Shown here one piece after another: positions 44,101-55,359 of a stretch of DNA of 64,000 bases. Position numbers and translations under genes: made by a program. The number at the start of each line of letters is the position of its first letter. Position 1 is the stretch's first letter. This stretch comes from Bryopsis sp. KO-2023 (Eukaryota; Chlorophyta; Ulvophyceae; Bryopsidales; Bryopsidaceae). The stretch is from positions 3,410,001 through 3,474,000 of the forward strand of contig BSYQ01000002.1 in NCBI GenBank assembly GCA_030272585.1, read 5' to 3'. The notes below the pieces were generated by a model, which did not search any database, was not told the origin of the DNA, and worked only from the letters and a program-made list of their open reading frames with translations.

Positions 44101-46225
44101 TCACAGCTCCCCTCCCTGCCCCTTCTCCTCCCCACAGCCATCAAAGAACCTTTTTTTTCTAAAGAAAGCATAAATAAATAGCATGCTGGATCCCAAGATA
44201 AAAGTTTTTGTGAAGAGGAGCACTTCACAATTTAGAGAACACAGCAAGCACAACGAAATTTATTCGGTGTTTTTTTTTATTTATCAGAAAGGTATTCTGC
44301 TCTTGCATTTGGTTTGATCGATCTCTGCATTGGGTGGCCAAGGAAAACATCAGTTTGATTATGCGAAGGTAAGTATTGGGTGTTAATTTGCTGAAAAAAA
44401 GGGAGGAGTATGGTGTTTTTCCCCTTTTTCTTCTTCTGCCTTTAAGAGAAATTTTCTATAATAGTCAACTGAAATTTCAGACCAAAGAAAACAGTTGCCA
44501 GTTAATCATCCCTTGGGAACCTGATTGGAGATGAATTCTTATCGAGAAAAAGCATAAAAAGTATACATAATATATCTTTATTTAACTTTTTTTTATTTTT
44601 TTCTCTGACACAATTGGCGATTTATGGCAGATGTGATTCTCTCTTCTGTTTGCATGGCCAATTTGGTTTTGTTTTCCAAACAGAATTTTTTGATGGAGAG
44701 CCAGGGATGCAACATCAGAGTAGGAAAAAGATATAACTCGGCAAGCAGGGCTGGTTTTTCAGGGGTTTCATCCTTCCTCATAGAAAATTTTCCCCGGTGC
44801 TGGCGTGCCATTTCATTTATTTCGTTTATTTTTCAGCACCTCCAAAGGTGAAGTCAAATCCTTGAAGGATCCTTCAAGAAAAACAGTGAATGTGCTTTTC
44901 CTCCAGAAATGAAATATCCAGCAAACGCTGGTAGGGACATTCCCAAGGAAATTCTCGGTGAAATTTTCACTCTGCTCCTATCGCAACCCAATCCCAGACA
45001 ATCACTACCATCAATATCAGACTCTGTACTGAACGTCGTTTGATCTCCTACCTTTTACTAATGAGCCCTTGACGCACGACCAAAACTATGCACGATAACA
45101 GCAGTGGTACTTCCCTCAAAAAAGTGAAACAACTTCACTGTAGAAAGTTCCATCCAAGCTGGAACCTGGATCAGTAACTCGAACTCTGATCGAAATTTGG
45201 AGAAAGAAAAAAAAGCATGTCCAGTGTGTTTTCCTCTTCAAATTTCAAAAAGAAGAAAAAAGAAACAAGCACAAACTTTGTGCAGGTACAAGTTGGACCT
45301 GCCTCAGCCACCATCTCTTTCTCTTGGAACTTCCAAAGAAAAAAAAAAAAAAGAAAGGGGTCCGGCCTGGAGCATCGTCAGGTTCTACGAACTTCCACCC
45401 GAGGGGGGGATTTTTGTTTTTGATTTGATTTGATTTGTTTTTTAACAAAACCAGGCAAAGTCTGAGAAATGGAAGGAGTTTTTATTTTTGAGTTTCCTCG
45501 AAACGAACCTTTTCTGCCATTCCCTTTCTCACGGCTCCATCGCTTGTCCTCGCCTCCACCCAAAGCATTATGGACCTTTATTTCCAGAAACACGTGAAAT
45601 CAGACTTCGGACGCAACACTGGTGAAGGGAAAAAGGGATCAAGTACACACCTCGTTGTCGGACCTGTACATATAAACATACAGGTTTTTTCGCCATGTTA
45701 TGATCCATCCCCAACCCGCATTTCACCCAATACCAACACCATCGATTGCAGCAAAGAGAAGTCATCAATAAAAGATGCTGCAGATTTCCTTTCAGGCCGC
45801 TTCGCTCTCCTGGCGGGTGGATTTGGGGGGAACAAATCAAAACTCCTACGTTTCGATGAACGAGGAGCGACCTTCCACGCTGGTGGTTCGTCAATTAACC
45901 AATCAACCGTTGAAATGAATATCGGAAAGTCTCTGCACGGTTACGAACCATCAACCATCGTTCTTCAAGAAGCGCGTTTGACCCCTTCTGACAGTGGTTT
46001 TTTTCTGCATTCACTCAAGAGTTGGTGTACGCAGCCTATCTTCAAACCACTATCGAAACAGTTCTACAGCAATGATTCTATCTGCAAGAGGACAAGCGTG
46101 GCGGCGCAGTCCGACTACAGTCGCACGTTGGAGGAGCCCACACACTTCCACCCTTCGCTGTCGGGGGGTTGAGCCTACGTTCCGCACAGCAAAAACGAGG
46201 ACACCAAACACGGCTGTCAAGTTGA
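41162..46225. other. 5-kb spacer with weak exon candidates
   Basis: No firm gene. Weak candidates: a 165-codon plus frame 42035-42532; a 66-codon plus frame 42585-42785 (S-S-W-L-P-N-P-E-W-V-D-R-P-P-L); an AT-hook-like plus frame 43272-43631 starting M-A-G-L-R-K-K-S-N-K with K-P-P-G-R-P-K; a plus frame near 44909-45043 with an F-box-like I-P-K-E-I-L-G-E-I-F; and a 200-codon plus frame 45570-46172. None has a clear domain or splice-linked partner. Long G/C and A/T homopolymers are frequent (for example near 43946, 44008). Confidence 0.4.
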
Positions 46226-49038
46226 TTGAAAGAGCTACGGTCGCGTGTTGGGCTGGTGGAGACATTTCTGAGGCTGAGCGACTTGGAGATAAGAAACGCT
46301 GGGAGGAATCCGGCGAAAAGGGCGAGTCGGAGGAGTGGTAAGCGTTCCTTTACGTTCTTCGTTGTGTCATTTCGATTTTCTTGTTTGTGCAGCAACACTC
46401 TACAAGTTGTGCACCACAAGAGAGGAGGTTGTCGAAGCAGCGCAAGCGGTCGCGAACACAGCTGAGCGTTTTCCAAGTGCTGTATTGTCTTACAGGAAAT
46501 GGACTCTGAACTGGGACCACATCACGGACCAGATAATCGTGGGGTCTTGCCCGCGGAGCTCAGATGATGTGGTGCGTTCCAAACCATGCTACTCATTCCC
46601 TACTCTTCGCCTCCACCACTGCAGGTTTTGTTTGATCGTCATTTAAGCGCACAGGTTCGCTCATGATCTAATTTCTTTCTCGATCTATACAGGAAAGAAT
46701 TGCGAAAGAAGCGGGAGCAACGGCCGTGTTGTCGCTTCAGGTTTGTCCACCCTAGCCTAAGTTCTCTGGGCACTCATGTAGTCTACCTCGTCCCCCAGCT
46801 TGGGCTGACCACTGGTTTGGGAAATCTTCCTTCTTCCTGTTTGACGTTGCAATTCAGGAGACAGCCCACAACTTTTTGATCTCAATGTCTGGGTCGAAAA
46901 ACAAGGCTACATGAAGCCACAGTGTTTGTGTTCGATCCCCAAATGTCGATTCTTTCACTGGCTTGCATGACATGAGCAACCTGTGTGTGTGTGTTTGGCG
47001 CCTCTTTTTTTCCAACGCCTACAGTGTGACCTTTGTCTGGAGGCTCTGGGAATCGATTGGTATGCAATTCGCGAAGGGGCCAACAAACACGGCGTAGGAA
47101 TAACGAGGGTACCGATCCGTGATTTCGATCACGGGGACCAAACCCTAATGCTCCCTGAGGCGGTGCGGAGCTTAGGTCTGTTGTTAGACCTCAAACACAC
47201 GGTCTACGTACATTGCACCGCGGGGATAAACCGGGCCACCCTGACGGTGCTGGGATATCTGACCTTCGTTCAGGTACGCATTTCTTGGCACAGAATTTGT
47301 TAAAAAACTTCACTTGAGCTTTCGTCATGACTTGGCATTATCGTTTGCAGTGAATGTCTCCTTGAATGACCGATTCGAATTCCTTGTCTTTCGATCATCA
47401 GGGTTGGGAGCTCCACGATGCTCTAGACTTTATCAGAACCAAGCGCCCCCAAGCTCATCCATATGTCGATTGCTGGAAGGTTGGTTTGTCGATTTGATTG
47501 ATAAGTAATGACGTATTGATTCAACGGTGCTTTTTTTCAATGATCTTGCACTTTCTTCCATGGTTGAAAAAGTCCTGAGCTCATGCAGCTAACAAGAGGC
47601 TCAATAGATGGATGTGTGAATAAGGATGCATAATATGGGAGAAAAAACAGAGAGAAATCCCATCTCAGGATAGATATCATGCTTGGCTGGCTTTTTCTTT
47701 TTGTTGTTTTTTGTTTTATTTCAATTCTATCAAGACTCAAACTCCTCTGGATAGTAGACTCCATTCTAGTCCAGCAATCATGATAAGGGGACCAATAATC
47801 GGATCGTTCTCATTGTTCGTTTTGTGCAGAGCACAAAAGCCTCGCTCTTGAAGGGACGGAGTCACGAAGTGGCGGCGATAGCGAGGGAGCTGTCAAAAGA
47901 CTCATTTGCCAACTGGATAGAGGCGGAGCAGCAAATTATCCAGGAGACTTTCAGGAGGCAGTTGGAGTGCAGCCTGTCTCTCGTCTCTTCTCTATCGGTA
48001 TGTGTTACGCCGACACATATGCTCTCTCTTTCTTTTTTTTTTTTCCAGCGGGGTTGATGAGCTCTCAACTCCTCGTTGCCCCTCTTTTCAAAGATTGATC
48101 ACAGGACTGAAACGCGCCGTCGAAAAACAATCTGATCTTGTTGTGTTCTTGAAAAAACACGTTACCACAAAAAAAAATTCTTAACGAACACGAGGATGCG
48201 AACGTGCTGAGAGAATAGAACTTTGTTTTCTCTTGTTGGCGGGTGCTTTCAGGGGCTGAAATCGAGCTCCGTTCCCTCGACGCTTTCTTTCGAGGAGAAC
48301 GAACATTCCTTATCTCTTAACGGTGAGGATTGATGTTTCCAGGAAGTCAAAACTTGGGGGAAATGAGAGTATGAGTGCCACGTTTCTTACAATTTGAGAA
48401 TAACACTGAGTCGAAGAAAGAATTGGCGGATGGACGATTGTTGTGGTGGTGTTCTTATAACTCTTTTGTTTGTTGCTCTTGAACCAAATCGCAGCTGCGC
48501 ATGTAATTTTTGGTTTGGTTTGGTTTGAACCAAATCGATCATTTAAGTTGCTTTAACCTTGAATAAGGTGTGAACGATGATGCGATCGATAGACGTTTCT
48601 TGTGCAGAGGTCCAGTCTGAGTTGGCGGACGCCCGAAATGAGATCGCGCTTTTGAGGCAGGGGTTGAGGGAAATCGCAGAAGCCAGTGCAAGAGCACTTC
48701 TTGGTAGGTTCACAACAAATTACCAGCCATTCCTTGTCCACAGTATTGTTCCCGTTGTGTCGATAACGTTACCTGGTTTCATTGGTAGTTTAAGGATGCA
48801 TAGGGTTAATCATTTTCCTAGCTCTTTTCTCAAGGGATGTTTTCCTGACGCAAAAGAAACAGTTGATGGGGTGGATACGTCAGGTGTCCGAAACTTTTTG
48901 GTGGGGTTTGCTTGACTTTTGCTTTTTCTTTTGATTGTACTTTCAGATCAACCTGCGGGTCTGGAGGACCGGACTGACGAAAACAGAAATGGAGCTCAAA
49001 ACCCTGTGGATAGCATAGGTCCTACAACCAGTCTGTAG
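46226..49038 (+). CDS. SEX4/laforin-like dual-specificity phosphatase
   Basis: Multi-exon gene. Firm exons 46393-46571, 46693-46740, 47025-47273, 47402-47479, 47830-47997, 48253-48322, 48608-48703 and 48947-49038 join in phase to TAG. The dual-specificity phosphatase domain begins W-D-H-I-T-D-Q-I-I-V-G-S-C-P-R-S and carries I-R-D-F-D with the general-acid Asp, then the catalytic H-C-T-A-G-I-N-R (H-C-x5-R) at 47211-47234. These match plant phosphoglucan phosphatases (SEX4, LSF2), which dephosphorylate starch. No carbohydrate-binding module follows; instead a ~120-residue helical tail (A-R-N-E-I-A-L-L-R-Q-G-L-R-E) is present. An exon ending at 46337 precedes the firm ones. Its frame and the start are unresolved: one reading is helical and joins correctly, another resembles a transit peptide. 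An extra exon near 48060-48130 is possible. Confidence 0.8.
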
Positions 49039-50644
49039 GGACAGACTTTCCCTGGTAAAAATGAGAGGGAGGGGGGGGGGGGGGTAAAAAAACAGAACAA
49101 AAACAAAAACAAAGACAAAGACAAAAAAAAGAAGGTGCATTTCAGACATTGTACAATATACATGTATAACAGTAGCGCCATCGTCGACTGCGTTCGATTT
49201 TGGTTTGGGATGGGGATCGAAAAAATCAAGAGGAAAAAAAGTGAAAAAAAATTCTAAAGGGGCTGGGTTTCTTTTCTTTATGGGTATGGGAGGGATGCAT
49301 TCGACAAAGCATCCGAATTCAGTTTCGACAAGTTTTGGGGCCACACAGAATAAAAAGAAAGCAAACAAAGAAGGAATCAGAAGTTTCCGTGGTGTGGATT
49401 CTACTTCTTGGCATCCTGACAGTTAAGGTGGGGTGGCAAATAAAAGGGGATGGAAACCCCAGAGGGGTCAATAGTTATAGGTGAAACAGAAAACAAGGGG
49501 ATTTGCTCAAAAAGATTGTGTACTATATCTGTTTCATTTTGTACAGAGTTTGTGACGCTTGTTTTTCAAAAGAGGTGGGAAAAACTGGGTTTTTTCTTAT
49601 GTTTTATTACTAAGAAACGCAATACTTGTTTTTTCTCTTCCCTGCCCAGGGGGCGAGTTTTTTTTTCCCAACGGGAATCGAGTTTGTTTTAATCAAATAT
49701 TTTTTTCTCCCAAAATTCCACGGGAGTTTTTTTTGGGATGAGTTCCAGGGATTTGAAACTTTCGATGGTTGTTAAAGAAAGAAAATGTACCCAGTGAGTT
49801 GGGGGACTATCAATTTGTAATATTTCTCCTGTGACCCCTTCATGCCCCTGATGACTTGTTTAATAGTACCTGAACTTTGTGGTAATCTTTCAAATCTATA
49901 AAAAAATTCACACTGAAATTGCATGTTTTTTCTTTTCGGGCCTGTGTCATTCTCTTATGGCCCGAGAAAGTAAGCCCCTGTCTCAACTGGAGATTAATGA
50001 CCCACACCCTCAACGCAATTTCCCCCCAACAAATTCGTCTTGTAAGACGTGCAGTGCTGCTTCCATTCACCACCCAGGAGCCGGAAAGAATTCTTGACCC
50101 ACTTGAACACGACCTGAAAACCATCGAAAACTAAAACGTATGCAGCTTTCACCCGCAGTCGAATGCTGAGAGTGACCCTCTCGAAATTGTGTGAGTTTCT
50201 AGCTCGACATTATGTTTTTGACGTGCCTGGAGGGTCCATCGAAAAGAGAAACAGAGAAAACGAGCTTGTTTTTAACGGTGAAAAACTCTTTGCGTCAGTT
50301 TGACGCATGTGATTCCACCGTCAAGTCGATGACGTGACATTACCAATATTTTTTAATGCTGGTGGTTTCAGCATACTTTTCAGTTAACTCTCGAACAAAT
50401 GATGGGTGAAAAACACACAACAACAATCTCACAAGCACTCTGGCCATCATAACTGTCAACACAATCAGCAGGAATTAAAAAAGTAAAAGAAACATCGTGC
50501 CAGTTCGAGCCCATCGAACCTCTCCCTGGGACAGTCCTAGTGACCATCCCCTGCACTTCAATAAAAAAAAACATAAAAAAGAACCTTCATCCCATTTTTC
50601 AGAGAGAAGGAAGAAAACCAAGCACAACTCTCCCCCGAGTCTCC
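49039..50644. other. intergenic, one weak small ORF
   Basis: 3' flank of the phosphatase with a G run near 49072-49085. A 45-codon plus frame at 49997-50134 (L-N-A-I-S-P-Q-Q-I-R-L-V-R-R) is protein-like but unsupported. The palindromic GCGTCAGTTTGACGC sits at about 50292-50306, with TGACGTGACAT 30 nt further, CRE/bZIP-like sites. Confidence 0.35.
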
Positions 50645-52516
50645 TTAGTCGCAACGGCGGCGCCTCGACCTTTTGGGTTCCTCCTTGACCGAAGTCACTC
50701 TGGTGTGTGAGTGCGCGGGCTGGTATTGCTGGTTTCCGGCATTACGTGTTGTCTTTCCTTTGTTGGGGTCTCCCTGCCAGCAATCTTCAGCCTCCGGAAC
50801 GCCGACACGCCCCTTCCCCTTTCCCCTTGAACGTCCGCAATGCTTTCTGTTCCTGGACTCCCCTTTTCTTTTCCTTTGAGATTTTGCGGAACGACTGCAG
50901 TTAGCCGATGAAAAACCAGGCACACTTTGGCGGTGGTTCTTTGCCTCCAAACTGCGAGACTGATCGTGACAAGCACGTGGCGTGCATTTCGCTGTGGCTG
51001 GCGTCCTGGCCACACCACGGCTTGTAAGTTTTCCATTCTCAGTCGCCAGTGATTTTTTCGCGTTATCTCGCTCCTTTTTCTCCATCTCCTGTTCATTCAG
51101 GTCCGCCCAGCTCATTTTGCTCTCCGCAATGGACAAGGGTGACATGATTTCGTCTTCCGTCGCGGACCATCTCGAGGGGGAGTTGGGCGCCTGTGGAAAA
51201 ATGTGTCCGTCGGAAGGCGATAAGCGGATCTTGATGACAGGAAGTTGATGGTCGGGCGCCCATCGGTCTGAAAAGAGGATCGTGTCGTCCCTGCACACGA
51301 CGCCACGAAGATGCTTTCTGGGCAGCAAAAAGCCTGATAGATTTTTTGACGCACGTCCACCCGACGGGCCGTCGGAATACTTTGAGAAGGAGGAAGAGTC
51401 GTTTTTCAGTTGGGAGTGCGGTACCTGGAGCTATGAGAGCAAACGGATTCCTCCTCTGTTTGGAATGACACATTGCTTTCTCCGCTCAGCCTGCGCTTCA
51501 ATTCGCGGAGCTCCTCCTTGTGCGCCGCTTCGGCGACTTCCATCTTTCTGTCGGCGTCACGACGTCTTGTTTCCTCGGCCTCGAGCTCGTCTTTGACGGT
51601 CCTCACCTCGACTTGACTGCAGGAGAGCCTGACCTGGAGATCAAGAACTTTTGCCTGCGAAGGGACATCCACACCAAGCCCACATTAAGAAATACAGTTT
51701 CACACAGATTCTAGAGAAAATTAATATAAAGTTTTAACGATAAGTTGTAACAGTGCAGTGTGCATGTAATGAACACACGGTCTCCCAAGATTCATTTTGA
51801 AAGCCAGCATTCCGTCTACGAAAGGTATCGAATCCACACCCCATGAACAGTGTGTGTGTGTTAGAAGCTCACCCACCTCCAGAAAATCGATTCTTCCCTC
51901 GACTTCAGCCAGCACGACATCAGCGTTAAGGAAAAGCGAGCGAAGATTTCCCAGATCGCCCTGGAGACCACCCGGCGACCTACCAGAGTCGCTTGAGTAT
52001 GTCTGTGCACCGAACTACAGAAAAAAAGAAAGACAATTAACAGACATGCACCACTTCCAACTGTTAATTCATGTGCATGATGCACAGTGCATCTAACCAA
52101 ATGTCATTTTTTTTCACTCCCGGACTAACCCATGAAACGCAAGGGGGTCGCGCAGCATTTTGTGAACCTATCTCTCAGGCCGGAAACCCGCCGATTACGC
52201 AGCAAACACATCGACCCGTCGACTGACGCATGAAAAAACAAGAATAACAATCTTGACACAAAAAATGCACGCCTGCGCCGGGATGCCCACGAAATGCTTG
52301 AACTAGTCGGAAAAAAGCACCTAAAAGGAACTCACACTCTTCACAAGCTGCTCTTTCTCCGCTTTGAACGTCTTTCCTTGCTGGCGCTCGAGCCCCGCGC
52401 CGAAATCAGAAACCCTGTTTCAAAGCGAGAACAGAAATATCACGACAGACGTCCTCCAGAAAGGTAGAGGAGAAGCGAATAGTGAACAGCGGAAACAGCA
52501 GCACTTACTCGTTCAT
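50645..52516 (-). CDS. coiled-coil protein with basic Ser/Arg tail
   Basis: Minus-strand gene. Exon 1 (52516-52509, M-N-E), exon 2 (52414-52336), exon 3 (52014-51877) and exon 4 (51654-51425) join in phase with consensus borders (GTAAGT, GTGAGT, GTGGGT). The product starts M-N-E-V-S-D-F-G-A-G-L-E-R-Q-Q-G-K-T, then has a coiled coil (L-E-A-E-E-T-R-R-R-D-A-D-R-K-M-E-V-A-E-A). Exon 5 probably starts at 51379. Two frames are open beyond it: one is long (to 50645) with S-W-A-D-L-N-E-Q-E-M-E-K-K-E-R and a very basic C-terminus ending K-R-S-R-R-R-R-C-D; the other stops at 51112. The canonical exon 4 donor leads into the shorter frame, so either another exon 4 donor is used or the protein ends earlier. 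No enzyme domain; nuclear or cytoskeletal scaffolding is a guess. Confidence 0.55.
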
Positions 52517-53220
52517 TTTGTGAACGAACCCCAATAAGCTCCAAGCTCCGAGGTCGATCAAATCCCAACAGCCCGAAGGCGCACTCGTAGTACAAACGTT
52601 GCTTCGCACGGTAATTCTGTCCAAACCTCGAAGAGAAACAGCGAGTGCTCTTTGGGAGGGGTAACCTCGCGAGAATAAGGATGCTGTGGGGTGTACTGTT
52701 CAAGGTACATTCTGACAAATCAAGGTACGGATGGAGCGCTCTCTTTCGTCCTCGTCAACATATCGTTGATCCCTGTGTCGTGGCTTATTCATGATCCTGT
52801 TCCTGGGAATGCAACAATTTGGACCAGCGCCGCCACCCTGGCTCAGGCAGTGCGCAAAAGTCTTCCTTACCAGCTTCCAACGACCTGATTGACTGTTCGG
52901 GTTGTTGTGTAACCAAACTAACTGCTGTGGGATATTTTGAAAACCATCCAAAACACCACAGCAACACAACCGTTTGACCGGATAACGTTGCATATGTTGT
53001 GCAGCAGACTCTGCTCCGGAAGCAAGGGCTGGTTATTGTTGCTTCAAGTAACTTGGAGTGCCGGAATCCTCCGTTTCACTGAAAAAGTTTATCGAAACGA
53101 CGTGAGCAGAATTTTTCGAACTCCAGCTGACAACCCGCAAGCGGTCAATTTTCCTACAAGTGTGCGTAAAGAATGATGAACGGTCTGCGACTCGACTTTG
53201 GAGTTTGCAAATGTGCCACC
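52517..53220. other. divergent promoter region
   Basis: Lies between the starts of the minus-strand coiled-coil gene and the plus-strand ankyrin-WW gene. Short open frames on both strands; nothing firm. It probably holds both promoters. Confidence 0.45.
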
Positions 53221-55030
53221 ATGACTGGCGGTAGTGTTCAAGGCGACGACTTGCACCAATTCGTCCTTGAGGTGCGTGTCGACAGGTTTCGCTCTTTCTC
53301 CCCACAGACCTGCAGGAAGTTGCCGGTTAGCTTTTTGCACAGCTATTCTCTAAAAATGACCAGGGGTGTCTTGGTGAATGGAACGTACAATAGACGCTTA
53401 CACTTGTTTCGTACCTTCCAGAATGATGCTCGAGCCATTTTGAACGTCAGATTTACCGAAGACGTACATGTTCCAAATGGAGACGGCCAGTTTGCACTTG
53501 TCACAGCGGTTAGGACCGGGAACCTGGAAATCGCGAAGCTTCTGCTCGCACACAGGGTCGCCGCATCGATTTTTGAACCAGTCGCAAAAACCAATGCAAT
53601 CGTTGCTGCCTTTGGATATGGTGATGCGGAGGTAAGAAGGTTAACAAAAACGCTTAGTATTTTAAGGGTAGGAGAACCGAGTGGTTTCAGTTGATGCTTT
53701 CAAGGAGCGGTGGATGTCTTTCGTTGCTCTGACTGTTATTAAAAGGTTGTGTTTCTCCAGATGTCACGGCTGCTGTTACAATTCGGAGCCAATCCTGATA
53801 TCGAGGATGACGATGGTAACACAGCACGCTCAGTGGCACCATACTGCAGTGAATTCCTAGAGATACTTTCTGAGTATGATGCGGGTAAGTAAAGAGCAAC
53901 AACACATGTCCCACAAACAAACAGCAATTTTCATTTCAGAGGCACTTCTGCTTAAAAGATTGGGGTAGAGACGAAGTACACAGCCACTGAGCTCAGTTTG
54001 AGTTGAGTGGGGAAATCTAGAGGGCTTGAAAATGTACTGGATAGTGGGAAGTTTGTGGCGGCAGGTGGAATGAGAGGATCATACAATACAATATATATAT
54101 TAGCGAACAAACCTGAGAGTGATATTTTTGCAATCTTTACAATTACTCAGTGTTTGACGTAAACATTTTCCAGCTTGTTTCTGCTGTGAGGGTATCACAT
54201 AATACTCTAGTTTTTCTTTGCGTCCAATATGAGGAACCAATAGAGCCCACCATAAGGTGGTGCTTTATCTTGTGATGTCCTTCCTGCATTATGTGTTTTT
54301 TGTAAGAAGAAGTTTGTGTTGCTGTTGTTTTGTGGAAGTATCGATTGCTGTGTGGTGAAGTGAGCTACTATTTCATCTTCTTGTTGATAATACACAGCTT
54401 TTGAAACACTGTTCTGCCATGTTACAGACGGCTCGATGGCTTTTGAGGATCCTCCTGGAACATGGTCCACATGTCGTGCCGAGTACGGCGGTGAGTTTCG
54501 AGTCGGCTACTCGAAACCAGCGATGTTGGTTGTGCATTAATCTCTCGTTGCTGGCAGGCGCATTGTACCTCAACAAAGAAACACTCGAGAAAACCAAGGA
54601 GACGCCGCCATCATGTGCTTGGCGCAAAAATGCCATTCAGGGGCACACGTTTTTCCAGAACGCCGTCACGGGGCAGACGACGTGGAGGAGACCTAATGCG
54701 CTTGCATGGAGAAAGTTATTGGATGAAAAAAGCGGAATGGAGTTCTGGTACAACTATCGTACCAACAGATGCAGCTGGCACACACCCACTGAGGTGCCGC
54801 GCGACCTGGTCGGGGAGGTAAAAAAAAAAAGACATGGATCCCTGCCAAAAACCTCCTCGTTGCTGGTTGAATTATGTTGACGGCTCCCTAGCATGTATTT
54901 CATGGTTTCTTTTCACATATATTTTAGTCCATGTATCTGTTCCGTGCAGATGGTCCAAGAAGCAGGAACCTTTTGGTACCACTGTGCTTCAGGTGAGCGC
55001 AGCTGGGAGGATCCAAACGAGTACGAATAA
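53221..55030 (+). CDS. ankyrin-WW domain protein, six exons, 262 aa
   Basis: Exons 53221-53271, 53422-53631, 53761-53884, 54428-54490, 54558-54817 and 54950-55030 join in frame (phases 0, 0, 1, 1, 0). The N-terminal half holds ankyrin repeats: G-D-G-Q-F-A-L-V-T-A-V-R-T-G-N-L-E-I-A-K-L-L-L, then L-L-L-Q-F-G-A-N-P-D-I-E-D-D-D-G-N-T-A. The C-terminal half is a WW tandem: G-H-T-F-F-Q-N-A-V-T-G-Q-T-T-W-R-R-P, then F-W-Y-N-Y-R-T-N-R-C-S-W-H-T-P, then T-F-W-Y-H-C-A-S-G-E-R-S-W-E-D-P. WW domains bind Pro-rich ligands, so this is an adaptor. TAA at 55028-55030 ends the frame, but a further WW-like module follows in the same frame (next entry). An alternative upstream ATG at 53173 would add 16 residues. 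Confidence 0.82.
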
Positions 55031-55234
55031 TGGAGGGAATGTCACTTGGAAGAATATGGGGTTCCATACTACTGGAGCCGAGTCTTGGGGAGGTCACAAT
55101 GGGAGAAGCCGCCAGCTCTCTTGTGGTGCAAGGGGAGGATATCGAAGGGAGCAGTGACGACATTAGTGGACAGCTTAAAACGCCTTGACTTAGGGTGTGG
55201 TGAAGAGAGGGTCAGTGGAAATATGGAAATGTGA
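55031..55234 (+). pseudogene. in-frame WW module beyond the stop
   Basis: Directly after the TAA, in the same frame, 67 codons remain open to TGA at 55232-55234. They read W-R-E-C-H-L-E-E-Y-G-V-P-Y-Y-W-S-R-V, then Q-W-E-K-P-P-A-L-L-W, a complete WW signature (W, Y-Y, W, P at the usual spacing). It is either an extension reached by readthrough, or the former C-terminus of the ankyrin-WW protein cut off by a nonsense change. No splice site that would skip only the TAA was found. Confidence 0.6.
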
Positions 55235-55345
55235 AAGGGTGGTTCGAATGAATAAAACAGATAGAATTGATGGGGAATGGGGATTTAAATGAAAAGAAAA
55301 AATGAAAATGACAAATTCGTCATGCTATTAAAATCTTGTACGTAC

Positions 55346-55359
55346 ATGAACCCAATAAC
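55346..55359. repeat. LINE target-site duplication, left copy
   Basis: ATGAACCCAATAAC, repeated perfectly at 58263-58276 on the far side of the LINE. Confidence 0.9.

Noticed and set aside
44360-44400. U1 snRNA 5' end (complement of GGTAAGTATT)
   Set aside because: Only the splice-site-complementary decamer matches; no U1 stem-loops follow. It is more likely a plain 5' splice site on the plus strand.
55031-55234. Alternative genetic code with TAA as a sense codon
   Set aside because: TAA ends the carrier and the 29243 peptide frames at natural positions, and TGA and TAG also serve as stops elsewhere.
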